A stretch of DNA of 64,000 nucleotides from Scatosoma sp048465415 (GCA_048465415.1 DBFWLO010000023.1:1-64000), one strand, 5' to 3'; shown: positions 30,787 through 40,219, counted from the first letter of the stretch. Notes: generated from the sequence alone by a model not told the origin. A program made the numbers and translations.

Positions 30787-33700
30787 ATGGCGAAATTATT
30801 GGGCATCGACGTAGGCTCCACCACCGTCAAGGTAACGGTGATCGAGCCTAAGACAAACGAAATTTTATATAAGAGCTACGAACGTCACTTTTCCAAAGTA
30901 AAGGAATGTGTTCTGGCGGAACTGAGAAAGGTAAACGGCCTGTTTGAAGGCGATACGTTCCGCGCCGCGATCACGGGCAGCGCGGGGCTCGGTCTTGCGG
31001 AAAAAAGCAAGATTACTTTCGTACAGGAAGTGCAGGCGGCGTTCGTCGCGATCCGCAAGTACTACCCGGACGCGGACGCGGCGGTGGAACTCGGCGGAGA
31101 AGACGCGAAGATCATTTTCATCACCGGCGGCACGGAACAGCGCATGAACGGAAGCTGCGCGGGCGGTACTGGCGCGTTTATCGATCAGATGGCCACGCTT
31201 TTGAATATTTCCGTTTCCGAAATGGACGAACTTGCCATGCGGGCGGAGAAAACGTATCCCATCGCTTCGCGCTGCGGCGTTTTCGCCAAATCTGACATTC
31301 AGCCCCTTCTGAACCAGGGCGCGGCGAAATCGGACATTGCGGCGTCTATTTTCCAGGCCGTCGTCGATCAGACGGTGGCGGGATTGGCGCAGGGGCGCCG
31401 CATCAAAGGCAAAGTACTCTTTTTGGGCGGGCCGCTGTACTTTTTGAAAGCGCTTCGCCGCGCGTTTACGGAGACTTTGAAACTGGACGGGGAACATGCG
31501 GTATTCCCGGACAACGCGCCCTGCTTCATGTCGCTCGGCGCGGCGCTGTATGCGGAGATATCCGACGCGCTGCCTATGCCCGAGATCATTTCCAAGATCG
31601 AAACCAGCCGCAACAGCGACGACATCGTCACGGGCGAACCGCTCTTTAAAAATCAGGAAGAATACGACGCGTTCATCGCCCGTCACAAGCGCAGCGATTT
31701 GCAGTTTGCGGACATTCAGACGTATGCGGGGGACGCGTATCTCGGTATCGACAGCGGCTCCACGACGACTAAAATGATCCTGATCACGGAGGATTACAGA
31801 ATCCTCTATTCTCATTATCAGTCGAACAACGGCCAGCCGCTCGACATCGTCGTCGAGAAATTGAAGGAAATCTACGAACTCGGCGGAGAGAGAATCAATA
31901 TCCGCGCCGCCGCAGTGACGGGGTACGGCGAAGATCTCATCAAAGCCGCGCTCAAAGCGGATTTCGGCATCGTCGAAACGGTGGCGCATTTCAAAGCCGC
32001 GCTGCATTTCAATCCCAAAGCGGATTTCATCATCGACATCGGCGGCCAGGACATCAAATGTTTTAAAGTCAAAAACAACGCCATCGATTCGATCATGCTC
32101 AACGAGGCCTGTTCTTCCGGCTGCGGTTCTTTCATTCAGACCTTTGCGAAAGCGATGGATATGGACATCGAGCCCTTTTCCAGACTCGGGCTTTTCGCGA
32201 AGCGTCCCGTCGAGCTTGGTTCCCGCTGTACGGTATTCATGAACAGCGCCGTCAAACAGGCGCAGAAGGAAGGCGCGAGCGTCGAGGACATTTCCGCGGG
32301 ACTCTCTTCGTCCATCGTCAAAAATGCGATTTATAAAGTAATCCGGGCCAAGACGCCGGAGGAACTCGGCGAAAATATCGTCGTGCAGGGCGGTACGTTC
32401 ATGAACGACGCGGTGCTCCGTTCTTTTGAAAAGGAAACGGGTAAAGAGGTCATTCGTCCCGCCATTGCGGGGCTCATGGGCGCGTTCGGCGCGGCGTTAT
32501 ACGCGATGGAAGCGCAGCCCGCGACGGTGCCCGTCAGCTCGTTGGCTTCCTCCGTCGAGCTTTCCGATTTCACCTACGCTTCCCGCTGCGCGACCTGCCA
32601 CGGCTGTACTTCTAAATGCAATATCAATATCATCACTTTCGCCGACGGCAGAAAGTATATCTCCGGCAATAAATGCGAACGAGGCGCGGGAAAAAAGGTA
32701 CGTTCGGACGAACTCGATATCTTCGCCTATAAGTACCGCCGATTGCAGGAATGCGTGACGGTTCCGGCGGAAGGAACTGCCGTCAAGAGTCTGGGGAGAG
32801 TGGGACTGCCTTTTCAGCTTGTGATGTTCGAACAGCTTCCCTTGTGGGCGGGATTCTTTGAAAAGCTGGGATTTGAAACGGTGCTCAGCGATAAGAGCTC
32901 GCGCGAGCTCTATTTCAAGGGCCAGCACACGGTCGCGAGCGACACGGCGTGTTATCCCGCGAAGCTCATACACGGTCATATCGAAAGCCTGCTCGATAAG
33001 GGGGTGGATTTCATTTTCTATCCTTGCGAAAGCTATAATATCGACGAACATGATTCGATCAATCACTATAACTGTCCCGTCGTCGCGTACTATCCGGAAC
33101 TGTTGAAGGCGAACAACGAGCGGCTGAACTCGGAAAATTTCATCATGCCGTATATCGATCCCAACATGCGGGAAACGACGGTTCGGAACCTGCGCCGGGC
33201 TTTGAAGAAATATAAATTCAATAAAAAACAAATCGAAGAGGCTTTGGACGAAGGGTTTGCGCGGCTGGAAAAATATCACGCGGACATTCGCGAACGGGGC
33301 CGGAAAATAACGGAGAAAGCCCGCGCCGAAGGCCGGCAGATCATCGTGCTCGCGGGGAGGCCGTATCATGCCGATCCCGAAATCAATCACGGAATCGGGA
33401 AACTCCTCACGTCGCTCGAACTCGCCGTACTTTCCGAGGACAGCGTGTTCAGGGAAGCGCCGATCGTCAAAGTCAACGTGCTCAATCAGTGGACCTATCA
33501 CGCCCGGTTATACAGGGCCGCGGAGTACGTTGCGCATAACGAAGACATGAACCTCGTGCAGCTGGTTTCCTTCGGCTGCGGAATCGACGCGGTGACGACG
33601 GACGAAATGCGTTCCATACTCGAACGGAACGGAAAACTCTACACGCAGATCAAGATAGACGAAATCAATAATCTCGGCGTGGTCAAGATCCGGCTCCGCA

Positions 33701-33837
33701 GTATGCTGGCGGCGATCGAAGAGCAGCAGGCCGTCCGCGAAGCGCGGGAAGCGCAGGAAGAAGCGAAGCTCTTTGTCAACGAGGAATCGGAAGCGTTGAG
33801 AGAAGTCGCCGCGGCGGACGCTGCGCGGGAGCTTTGA
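30787..33837 (+). CDS. double-domain acyl-CoA dehydratase activase
   Basis: 1016 residues from ATG 30787, with GAAGAAGAGG upstream. Two ASKHA ATPase domains of the BadF/HgdC type: LLGIDVGSTTVKV (residues 5-17), with CAGGTGAFID (about 121-130), and LGIDSGSTTTKM (about 319-330), with ACSSGCGSFIQ (about 439-449), whose Cys can hold a [4Fe-4S] cluster. From about 595 a Cys-rich motif (CATCHGCTSKC) starts a DUF2229-type domain. HgdC-type proteins use ATP to push an electron into a dehydratase. The partner is encoded next. The natural substrate of this fused family is not established. Confidence 0.82.
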   Translation: MAKLLGIDVGSTTVKVTVIEPKTNEILYKSYERHFSKVKECVLAELRKVNGLFEGDTFRAAITGSAGLGLAEKSKITFVQEVQAAFVAIRKYYPDADAAVELGGEDAKIIFITGGTEQRMNGSCAGGTGAFIDQMATLLNISVSEMDELAMRAEKTYPIASRCGVFAKSDIQPLLNQGAAKSDIAASIFQAVVDQTVAGLAQGRRIKGKVLFLGGPLYFLKALRRAFTETLKLDGEHAVFPDNAPCFMSLGAALYAEISDALPMPEIISKIETSRNSDDIVTGEPLFKNQEEYDAFIARHKRSDLQFADIQTYAGDAYLGIDSGSTTTKMILITEDYRILYSHYQSNNGQPLDIVVEKLKEIYELGGERINIRAAAVTGYGEDLIKAALKADFGIVETVAHFKAALHFNPKADFIIDIGGQDIKCFKVKNNAIDSIMLNEACSSGCGSFIQTFAKAMDMDIEPFSRLGLFAKRPVELGSRCTVFMNSAVKQAQKEGASVEDISAGLSSSIVKNAIYKVIRAKTPEELGENIVVQGGTFMNDAVLRSFEKETGKEVIRPAIAGLMGAFGAALYAMEAQPATVPVSSLASSVELSDFTYASRCATCHGCTSKCNINIITFADGRKYISGNKCERGAGKKVRSDELDIFAYKYRRLQECVTVPAEGTAVKSLGRVGLPFQLVMFEQLPLWAGFFEKLGFETVLSDKSSRELYFKGQHTVASDTACYPAKLIHGHIESLLDKGVDFIFYPCESYNIDEHDSINHYNCPVVAYYPELLKANNERLNSENFIMPYIDPNMRETTVRNLRRALKKYKFNKKQIEEALDEGFARLEKYHADIRERGRKITEKARAEGRQIIVLAGRPYHADPEINHGIGKLLTSLELAVLSEDSVFREAPIVKVNVLNQWTYHARLYRAAEYVAHNEDMNLVQLVSFGCGIDAVTTDEMRSILERNGKLYTQIKIDEINNLGVVKIRLRSMLAAIEEQQAVREAREAQEEAKLFVNEESEALREVAAADAAREL

Positions 33838-33849
33838 CAGGAGAAATAT

Positions 33850-35124
33850 ATGCAGGAAAACGAAAACAAAAAGACGGTGGACTATACGGACGAGTTTCCG
33901 AAATTTACTCCCGAGATGAAGGAGACTTATACGATCCTCGTTCCCGATATGCTGCCGTATCATTTCGATATTATCTGTCACGTGGTAGGCAAGCGCGGCT
34001 ATCGTATGGAAGTATTGAAGAACGATTCCCGCGCGGTCATCGACGAGGGCTTGAAGCACGTACACAACGATACTTGCTATCCCGCGCTCTGCGTCATCGG
34101 ACAATATATCGACGCGCTGAAAAGCGGCAGGTACGACGTAAATCGTACGGCGGTGATGATCACGCAGTCGGGCGGCGGCTGCCGCGCGTCCAATTATCTT
34201 CCGTTGATCCGCAAGGCGCTGAAAGCGGAATTTCCGCAGGTGCCTGTCATGTCGCTCAACTTTTCGGGGCTCGAAAAGGGCAACGGCATTGAAATGACGC
34301 TGTCCCTTCTCATGGAGCTGGCGTTCGGCATCTTCTACGGAGATTGCCTGATGTCGCTTTACAACCAATGCAAGCCTTACGAGGCGCATGCGGGGGACGC
34401 TGATAAGGCGCGCGCGGAATGTTTCGAGGCGATCAAAAAATCCTTCGACACGAAGGCATATAAGCGCTATAAAAAGATAACGAAAAAACTCGTGGAGCGA
34501 TTCAACGAAGTCGAACGCAGGAATGAAAAGAAAGTCAAAGTGGGCATCGTCGGAGAAATTTACGTCAAATATTCTCCGCTCGGGAATTCGCATCTCGAAG
34601 AATTTCTGCTCTCCGAAGACTGCGAACCCGTCGTGCCCGCGCTCATGGATTTTGTACTGTATTGTATCGTCAACAACGTCAACGACTCCAAACTCTACGG
34701 ACGGAGCAAAGGAACGGGATTCGTCTATTCGCTCGTATATCAATATCTTTACCATATTCAAAAACAGATCATCAAGATCTTCAAAAAAGACGGCTCGTTC
34801 GAGCCGCCGCACGATTTCGAGCACTTGCGCCGATGTGCGGACAAAGTGATCAATCAGGGCGTGAAAATGGGCGAAGGGTGGCTGATTCCTGCGGAAATGG
34901 CCGCTTTGGCGGAAACGGGGACGGACAACATCGTCTGCGCGCAGCCGTTCGGCTGTCTGCCCAATCATATTGCGGGCAAGGGCGCGGTGCGCGCGCTGAA
35001 AAATCTTTATAAAGACGAAAACATCGTCCCCATCGATTACGATCCTTCCGCTACCCGCGTCAATCAGGAAAACCGAATCAAACTGATGTTGGCGACGGCA
35101 AAGGAGAATCTGAAAAATTCGTAA
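33850..35124 (+). CDS. 2-hydroxyacyl-CoA dehydratase D-component-like protein
   Basis: 424 residues, 12 bases after the activase stop, AAAGGAGAAATAT-type site upstream. The fold matches 2-hydroxyglutaryl-CoA dehydratase subunits; Cys candidates for an Fe-S cluster are at HNDTCYPALC (about 75-84), GGGCRASNYL (about 108-117) and CAQPFGCLPNH (about 362-372). In lineages with this fused pair it is conserved without the other dehydratase genes of amino-acid fermentation, so its reaction is unknown. Probably an oxygen-sensitive radical or electron-transfer enzyme. Confidence 0.75.
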   Translation: MQENENKKTVDYTDEFPKFTPEMKETYTILVPDMLPYHFDIICHVVGKRGYRMEVLKNDSRAVIDEGLKHVHNDTCYPALCVIGQYIDALKSGRYDVNRTAVMITQSGGGCRASNYLPLIRKALKAEFPQVPVMSLNFSGLEKGNGIEMTLSLLMELAFGIFYGDCLMSLYNQCKPYEAHAGDADKARAECFEAIKKSFDTKAYKRYKKITKKLVERFNEVERRNEKKVKVGIVGEIYVKYSPLGNSHLEEFLLSEDCEPVVPALMDFVLYCIVNNVNDSKLYGRSKGTGFVYSLVYQYLYHIQKQIIKIFKKDGSFEPPHDFEHLRRCADKVINQGVKMGEGWLIPAEMAALAETGTDNIVCAQPFGCLPNHIAGKGAVRALKNLYKDENIVPIDYDPSATRVNQENRIKLMLATAKENLKNS

Positions 35125-35146
35125 AGTATAGACAACGCCGGAAAAT

Positions 35147-35175
35147 AAAACTTCGCGAACGAAGTTTTATTTTTT
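35147..35175 (+). terminator. terminator after the dehydratase-like gene
   Basis: AAAACTTCG-CGAA-CGAAGTTTT followed by an A/T-rich TATTTTTTAT tract. Confidence 0.7.
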
Positions 35176-35194
35176 ATCGGACTATGGAGTACAC

Positions 35195-35677
35195 ATGAAC
35201 GAATTAATTACGCAAGAAGTCTGCCCGGAATGTTATGCCGCGGAGAAGCGGGTTACGCCGCTTAGGAATCCCGGGGAGTGTCTTAGAAATCATACGCAGT
35301 ATATCTGCGGGACGTGCGGCCGCTGTATCTGTATCGAATGCGAACCGAACAGGGGCTTGCAACGGTGGAATTTTCCCTTTCACTCTTTGGAGCACGCAAA
35401 ACTATATTTGCGCACTGCGGATTTTACAAACAAAAAAGCGTGCGGCATTTATCGGATCGGCAACGATAAGGGACGAAGCTCCTATAAAATTTTCGTGCAG
35501 CCGGAAGACCTGATCTTGTTTTTAAAAAGGAATCCCGATAAATACTGCAAAGAAATCGCTCCTTTATTTTCTGCCGACGAATATCGGGAATATCCGCGTA
35601 CGGAAGTCCGCAAATTAAGGCGGGAAGAAGCGGAGCGATATCTTCGGGAAAGAAAGTCAAAAGGAACTGAAGGTTAA
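35195..35677 (+). CDS. zinc-ribbon hypothetical protein
   Basis: 160 residues. Four CxxC-type pairs (CPEC, residues 10-13; CGTCGRC and CIEC, about 38-50) indicate one or two structural zinc sites in the N-terminal 50 residues, followed by a mixed alpha/beta domain (YRIGNDKGRSSYKIFV, DLILFLKRN) and a basic C-terminal coiled coil (RKLRREEAERYLRERK). It sits after a terminator and ahead of a CPBP protease with 16 bases between them. Function not known. Confidence 0.6.
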   Translation: MNELITQEVCPECYAAEKRVTPLRNPGECLRNHTQYICGTCGRCICIECEPNRGLQRWNFPFHSLEHAKLYLRTADFTNKKACGIYRIGNDKGRSSYKIFVQPEDLILFLKRNPDKYCKEIAPLFSADEYREYPRTEVRKLRREEAERYLRERKSKGTEG

Positions 35678-35693
35678 TTAAAGGGGAAAGACG

Positions 35694-36542
35694 TTGAGCA
35701 AAAATAAAAAGAGTATTAAGAAAAATAAAATAAGCGACATTGTCTGTATCTGCTGTATCGTCCTTCTCTGCGCGGCGATGGCCGTGCTCGATTTCGTCGA
35801 GATTCATTATACTTCGGATACCATCAATAATAAATTCATTTCCGATACGGTGCCGCTCGTCATCGGATCGGTGGCGGTGATCTGGCTGATGGCGCGCGGC
35901 CGGAGTAAGCTGTTCGGTATGCCCGTCAAACTTTTATATCTTTTGCCGTGTCTGTTGGTGGCGGTCAATAATTTTCCGTTTCATTCCTATTTTACGGATA
36001 AAGTGGAGCTGATTCCTACCGGCGCCGATAAATGGATTCTTTTCGCGTTTTACTGCGCCTTTGTCGGTCTCTTCGAGGAATGTGTCTTTCGCGGTATCCT
36101 GTTTCCTCTGATGGCGGGAAGTTTTTCAAACGATCAGAAAGGATTTTGGAAAACTTTTTTCTTTTCTTCTATGCTGTTTGGCGCCATGCATCTTTTCAAT
36201 ATCTTCGCAGGCGCGGGAGTCGGGCCGACATTGTTGCAAGTGGTCTATTCGACGCTGATCGGGGGATTGTGCGCGTTTGTACTCGTTAAAACAAAAAATA
36301 TTCTTTTGTGCGCGTTGACGCACGGCGTGTACGATTTTTGCGGCATGCTTCTCTCTACGGAAAACGGATTCGGAACCGGTGTCTTCTACGATTGGCAGAC
36401 CATACTTGTTATGGCCGTCGTCGGCGTGGCCGTGGGATTATTCGTACTTTACGGAATCTGGAAATATTCCGATGCGGAACGGCAGGAACTTTATAAGAAA
36501 CTCGGCTTTGGAGCTTTTTCGGAACCGAAACAGGAGTCTTAG
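35694..36542 (+). CDS. CPBP family intramembrane metalloprotease
   Basis: 282 residues from a TTG start with AAAGGGGAAAG upstream. About seven transmembrane helices after a basic N-terminus. The CPBP (Abi) signature is complete: EECVFR (about residues 128-133), the motif-2 part FGAMHLFN (about 161-168) and HGVYDFCG near 206. Members cleave substrates within membranes, and some act in bacteriocin immunity. No bacteriocin genes are nearby. The C-terminus is charged and cytosolic. Confidence 0.85.
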   Translation: MSKNKKSIKKNKISDIVCICCIVLLCAAMAVLDFVEIHYTSDTINNKFISDTVPLVIGSVAVIWLMARGRSKLFGMPVKLLYLLPCLLVAVNNFPFHSYFTDKVELIPTGADKWILFAFYCAFVGLFEECVFRGILFPLMAGSFSNDQKGFWKTFFFSSMLFGAMHLFNIFAGAGVGPTLLQVVYSTLIGGLCAFVLVKTKNILLCALTHGVYDFCGMLLSTENGFGTGVFYDWQTILVMAVVGVAVGLFVLYGIWKYSDAERQELYKKLGFGAFSEPKQES

Positions 36543-36593
36543 CTCGTCGAATAAATGCCCGTTTCGCTTCGTTTCCCCGATCAATAAAAGTTT

Positions 36594-36628
36594 TAGTCTC
36601 TCCCCCTTCGGCGGGGAGGCTTTTTCGT
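36594..36628 (+). terminator. terminator after the CPBP gene
   Basis: CTCCCC / GGGGAG arms with a UUCG-type loop and a GGCTTTTT tail. The rest of the 429-base gap before the AEC gene holds four copies of a short palindromic site, a promoter and a leader. Confidence 0.65.
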
Positions 36629-36668
36629 ATAAACCGCCAGAAAAAGAGACGTACTATGCCACACGTAT

Positions 36669-36776
36669 TAATTATGTCAGACGTAATAGATGAAAGTCCT
36701 CTTTTTTATGTCTAACAGAGTAATTATGTGTGACGTAATACCATAGAACAAGATTATTTTATGTCATACATAGTAC
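36669..36776 (+). repeat. four palindromic sites upstream of the AEC gene
   Basis: TATGT(C/G)NNAC(G/A) units begin at 36673, 36707, 36725 and 36760 (spacing 34, 18 and 35 bases, multiples of about 17.5). The first and third are imperfect palindromes of the form ATTATGT-CAG-ACGTAAT. Two more copies lie after the gene (37906 and, inverted, 37926-37940). They look like an operator array or the ends of a small mobile unit. Confidence 0.55.
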
Positions 36777-36815
36777 AAGTAAAAATAGAAAAAGGGGAAG
36801 AGAAAGAGGAATTCC

Positions 36816-36844
36816 TTGACAAAAGGGGAGGATTGTAATAAAAT
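36816..36844 (+). promoter_or_regulatory. promoter of the AEC permease gene
   Basis: TTGACA, 17 bp, TAAAAT, about 40 bases after the last palindromic site. A leader of about 120 bases follows with no recognised riboswitch. Confidence 0.65.
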
Positions 36845-36971
36845 AAGATAGTTGTCTTTGATAGTAGGCCGAGCTTAGGACGAACTGAGAAGATACGGCG
36901 CGGGAGAATATATTATAAGTTTCTCATCTGAAACATACAGTTCCAAGAAACATGTAAGGAAGATTCAAAAG

Positions 36972-37889
36972 ATGGATTTTATATTAACGCTGACCTCGGT
37001 GGGGATTTTACTTTTGTATTCTGTTCCGGGGTTTATTTTATCAAAGACCAAAGCGGTGAATACGGACGTTTTGCCCTCTCTTTCCAAGATTCTTATGTAC
37101 GTCTGTCAGCCCTGTCTTACTTTATATACCTTTAACGACGTGGATTTTACCCCGCAGCTCTTTAAAGATATGTTACTCTTTCTTCTGGTTATCACCGTTT
37201 TGCAGGTGATAACGATCGGGATTTTTTATTTGCTCTTCCGCAAAAAGCAGGGGGACGTAAGATATCGGATCTATACGATTGCAAGCACGTTCGGGAACTG
37301 CGCTTTTTTCGGCGTACCCATTCTCGAAGCGCTCTTGCCGGGAACGAACGCCGTCGTATTTTCCAATATGTATTTCGTTTCAATGAGTCTTTTGGGCTGG
37401 ACGGTCGCTTCCGCAGTGATCGCTCACGATAAAAAATACATCTCTGTCAAAAAGATTGTTTTCAATCCCGCCGTCATCATTATGGCGGTCGCTCTGCCCT
37501 TATTTTTTCTTCGGATTAAACTCCCCGGTCAACTTTATAACGCCGTCTCCGTCGTAGGAAAAATGACCACGCCTCTTTGCATGATCATCCTGGGGATCCG
37601 CTTGGGCAGTATGCGCTTTAAATCGGTGCTTGCCGGAAGAATGCAATATTTGATCATATTCGTCAAGCAAATGCTCTTTCCGCTTCTTGCTTTGGGCGTG
37701 GCTTATTTGCTGCCGTGGGAGGAATATATCCGACAGACTCTGTTTATTCTCGCCTGCTGCCCCGTTGCCAGCGTTATTCTAAACTTTGCCGAACTTTTGG
37801 GCGAAGGGCAGGAAGAGGCCGCTAATATGCTGCTGCTCGGCACGATGTTGTGTATCGTTACGATGCCGCTGATGCTGCTTATTCTTTGA
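36972..37889 (+). CDS. AEC family transporter
   Basis: 305 residues, about ten transmembrane helices in two inverted halves, as for auxin efflux carrier (AEC) family permeases that export or import small organic acids. Family features: hydrophobic N-terminus (FILTLTSVGILLLYSVPGF), central TFGNCAFFGVPILEA (about residues 112-126) with the broken helix motif, and TTPLCMIILGIRL near 200. Substrate not predictable; malate or other carboxylates are common. The gene with its promoter lies between repeats (36669 and 37940). Confidence 0.85.
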   Translation: MDFILTLTSVGILLLYSVPGFILSKTKAVNTDVLPSLSKILMYVCQPCLTLYTFNDVDFTPQLFKDMLLFLLVITVLQVITIGIFYLLFRKKQGDVRYRIYTIASTFGNCAFFGVPILEALLPGTNAVVFSNMYFVSMSLLGWTVASAVIAHDKKYISVKKIVFNPAVIIMAVALPLFFLRIKLPGQLYNAVSVVGKMTTPLCMIILGIRLGSMRFKSVLAGRMQYLIIFVKQMLFPLLALGVAYLLPWEEYIRQTLFILACCPVASVILNFAELLGEGQEEAANMLLLGTMLCIVTMPLMLLIL

Positions 37890-37905
37890 TGAAAAAATTG
37901 ATTGC

Positions 37906-37940
37906 TATGCGTGACGTAGGTACTTCGTGTGACATAATTA
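37906..37940. repeat. two palindromic sites downstream of the AEC gene
   Basis: TATGCGTGACGTAGG at 37906 and, on the minus strand, TAATTATGTCACACG (37926-37940), which matches 36669-36683 in 14 of 15 bases in inverted orientation. Confidence 0.55.
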
Positions 37941-37973
37941 ACAGCCTCCCCAATGTTTCGGGGAGGCTGTTAT
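37940..37973. terminator. terminator after the AEC gene
   Basis: AACAGCCTCCCC / GGGGAGGCTGTT twelve-base arms, eight-base loop, then TATT. It abuts the inverted repeat at 37926-37940 and may also serve the minus-strand potD transcript. Confidence 0.75.
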
Positions 37974-38033
37974 TAAACTTGAGCGTTTGACTTCGCTGGC
38001 AAGAGGGGTGAACAAATAGACGAGAGGGGCTAC

Positions 38034-39413
38034 TTAGTGTGCTTTTACGTTCTGCCACATTTTATTCGCGCGGGTATTGGTCGCGTCGTCGAAATATTGC
38101 ATCACGACGCAGCGTTTCATGGTTTCTTCGTCGGGGTATTGGGCGAACAGCTGGCGGGTGAATTGTTCTTCGGGGGCGGAGAGGACTTTTCCGTCTCCAA
38201 AGAAATAGCTCAAATCATAGGGTTTTGCTGTGGCGTCCTTTTCGTCGGCGCCGTATTTTTCCTCGACGTAGTCGAAAACTTCGTCGCCGCCTATACAGCT
38301 CGTATAACCGATATAGTGCATATTCCTGATCGCATTTTCCGGTTTGGAAACGAAGTTGACGAACATGGTGGCCGCTTCCGTTTTAGCGCCTTTCATCATT
38401 ACCCAGCCGTCGAACCAAAGATTGGAAGCCGCTTCGGGGACGCAGTAGTCGCAGCGAACGGGAGGAATTTTACTGATCTCGGAATCCTCGTCGTCTTCTC
38501 CGTCTTCCGTCGTTATCTTTTTCTCCGCTCTGTCCATAATCGCCACGGCGTCGCCGCTCCATTGATAAGAAATATCGATTTTGCCTTTTCTGATTTCGTT
38601 TTTGGCGTTATCCGTTTCAAAGCCCCAGAAATTGCTTTGAGATTTCATGTTTTTCAGAAGTCCTTCCACGCTTTTCATGGTGTCGCTTTCGGTGTCGTTC
38701 ATAAGTCTGGTAACGTCTTCTTTATAAGCCTCCAACGTATACGAAGCGTCGTCGGCGAGCTTTTCTTTAAAAGCAAGCAGATCCTTCTCGTAATACATGC
38801 CCAGGCCTGCGAAATAAGAATCGCGCACGTTGTCCTTAGCGGAAATTTTATAATTTTTGTCGTATACGTTCCAGCTTTTTGCGTCTTCGGCAGAAATTTT
38901 CTCGTAATTAAACACGAATCCGGTGGTGCCCCACATATATCCGGCGGCATATTTCGACCATTTTACGCCGTTGATTGTATTGGAATCAAAAGTATCTTTT
39001 ATAAAAGGCGATACGTTGTTTATATAATAATTGGTCGCCACGGAGGTGTCGAAGAAGGAATCGGGGAACTCTTCCAACCTGTTTTCCGACGCCAGCTTCA
39101 TGATCATATATTCGGAGGGACAAAGGAGATCATAGGTTTCTCCGAGCTTGATCTGATTATACATCGTCTCGTTGTCTTGAAGGGGAATATATTCGACTCT
39201 GATTTTTTCATTTGTCTGTTCATAGTACCAGTCTTCAAATTCTTCGACCAAAGATTTGCTGCCTTTTTTATAACTGTCCGGGCCGCCTTCGTCGATGTAT
39301 TCTTCCCAGCTGGCGATTTTGAGCACCGGCCCTTTGGGACCGCAGGCCGCCAGAGCGAGGAAGGAGGAGGAGAGAACGGTCGCCGCAAGCGCGGCGGAAA
39401 GGATTTTTTTCAT
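38034..39413 (-). CDS. potD: spermidine/putrescine ABC transporter, substrate-binding lipoprotein
   Basis: 459 residues. Lipoprotein signal MKKILSAALAATVLSSSFLAL with lipobox LAAC at 20-23. Then LKIASWEEYIDEG, the conserved start of PotD-type binding proteins, and YDLLCPSEYMIMKL (about 100-113). Longer than E. coli PotD (348 residues), with extra charged loops. It captures polyamine outside the membrane and delivers it to PotBC. Last gene of the minus-strand pot operon, with its start touching the potC stop (ATG overlaps by one base). Confidence 0.88.
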   Translation of the reverse strand: MKKILSAALAATVLSSSFLALAACGPKGPVLKIASWEEYIDEGGPDSYKKGSKSLVEEFEDWYYEQTNEKIRVEYIPLQDNETMYNQIKLGETYDLLCPSEYMIMKLASENRLEEFPDSFFDTSVATNYYINNVSPFIKDTFDSNTINGVKWSKYAAGYMWGTTGFVFNYEKISAEDAKSWNVYDKNYKISAKDNVRDSYFAGLGMYYEKDLLAFKEKLADDASYTLEAYKEDVTRLMNDTESDTMKSVEGLLKNMKSQSNFWGFETDNAKNEIRKGKIDISYQWSGDAVAIMDRAEKKITTEDGEDDEDSEISKIPPVRCDYCVPEAASNLWFDGWVMMKGAKTEAATMFVNFVSKPENAIRNMHYIGYTSCIGGDEVFDYVEEKYGADEKDATAKPYDLSYFFGDGKVLSAPEEQFTRQLFAQYPDEETMKRCVVMQYFDDATNTRANKMWQNVKAH

Positions 39414-40219
39414 TACTTTTTACTCCTTGATTTTTTATAAGAAACGATATTCATAGCGATAACGCCGATGACGATAATGAGGAAAACGATGGCGGTAAAC
39501 GCCCAGTAGGAGGCTTTGATCGCTTCTACTTGCAGCCCTTTGGTAAGCCCGTAGATGTGTGTGCTGATCGTTTGAAAGGTGCTCGGCTTGGTGTATTCCG
39601 CAATTACATAATCGTCGAGCGAAAGGGTAACGGCGAGCAGGAACCCGGAAAGGATTCCCGGAAGAATCTGCGGAAGAATGACGGAAAAGAGCGCTTTGGT
39701 CGGCGTCGCGCCCAAATCGAGCGCCGCTTCGTATAAATTGTTATCCATCTGCCGGAGCTTGGGAATGATGGAAAGCACGACGAACGGCGTGCATAGCACC
39801 ATTTGTCCCACGATGAGCGGAATGAAGGTCGATCGGTCGAGATGGAGGAAAGAGACCAAAAGCGCAAAGGAGATCGCCGTGACAACTTCGGCGTTTATGA
39901 TAGGGATCTGATTGATGCCCGTGAGAACCGCGCCCGGCTTTTTCCTCGCATAAAAGATGCCGATGGCGCCGATTGTGCCGAGAACCGTGGAAAGCGTCGC
40001 CACGATCAACGCTAACCCCAGAGTTTGCAGGACGATGGGAAGAGGCTTATTGTCGAAGTTGAAAAAGTATTCATAGTGCTTGAAACTGAATCCCCACCAT
40101 TCCGTGATACTGTTGCTGGCGTTGAAACTGTTGATGGTGAGAAGCAGGATCGGGGCGTAAATAAAGAGGAGAATAAGGGCTATAAAAAACCATTTCAAAC
40201 AAGTTCTTATTTTCACCAT
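39413..40219 (-). CDS. potC: polyamine ABC transporter permease PotC
   Basis: 268 residues, six transmembrane helices. The conserved permease loop EAALDLGATPTKALFSVILPQILPG (about 165-190; EAA motif with Gly and the PxxxP end) is where the ATPase docks. Overlaps potB by seven bases. Forms the membrane channel together with PotB. N-terminus KIRTCLKWFFIALILLF is the usual first helix. Confidence 0.88.
   Translation of the reverse strand: MVKIRTCLKWFFIALILLFIYAPILLLTINSFNASNSITEWWGFSFKHYEYFFNFDNKPLPIVLQTLGLALIVATLSTVLGTIGAIGIFYARKKPGAVLTGINQIPIINAEVVTAISFALLVSFLHLDRSTFIPLIVGQMVLCTPFVVLSIIPKLRQMDNNLYEAALDLGATPTKALFSVILPQILPGILSGFLLAVTLSLDDYVIAEYTKPSTFQTISTHIYGLTKGLQVEAIKASYWAFTAIVFLIIVIGVIAMNIVSYKKSRSKK

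Noticed and set aside
33508..34968. 486-residue minus-strand frame over the dehydratase-like gene
   Set aside because: Antisense to two genuine coding genes with conserved motifs; Arg/Phe/His-rich shadow.
36594..36780. CRISPR-like array upstream of the AEC gene
   Set aside because: Units are about 15 bp, imperfect and spaced 18-35 bp without cas genes; better explained as operator or terminal repeats.
38037..39440. 467-residue frame on the plus strand opposite potD
   Set aside because: Exact antisense of a clear lipoprotein gene, no ribosome site, composition typical of a shadow frame.
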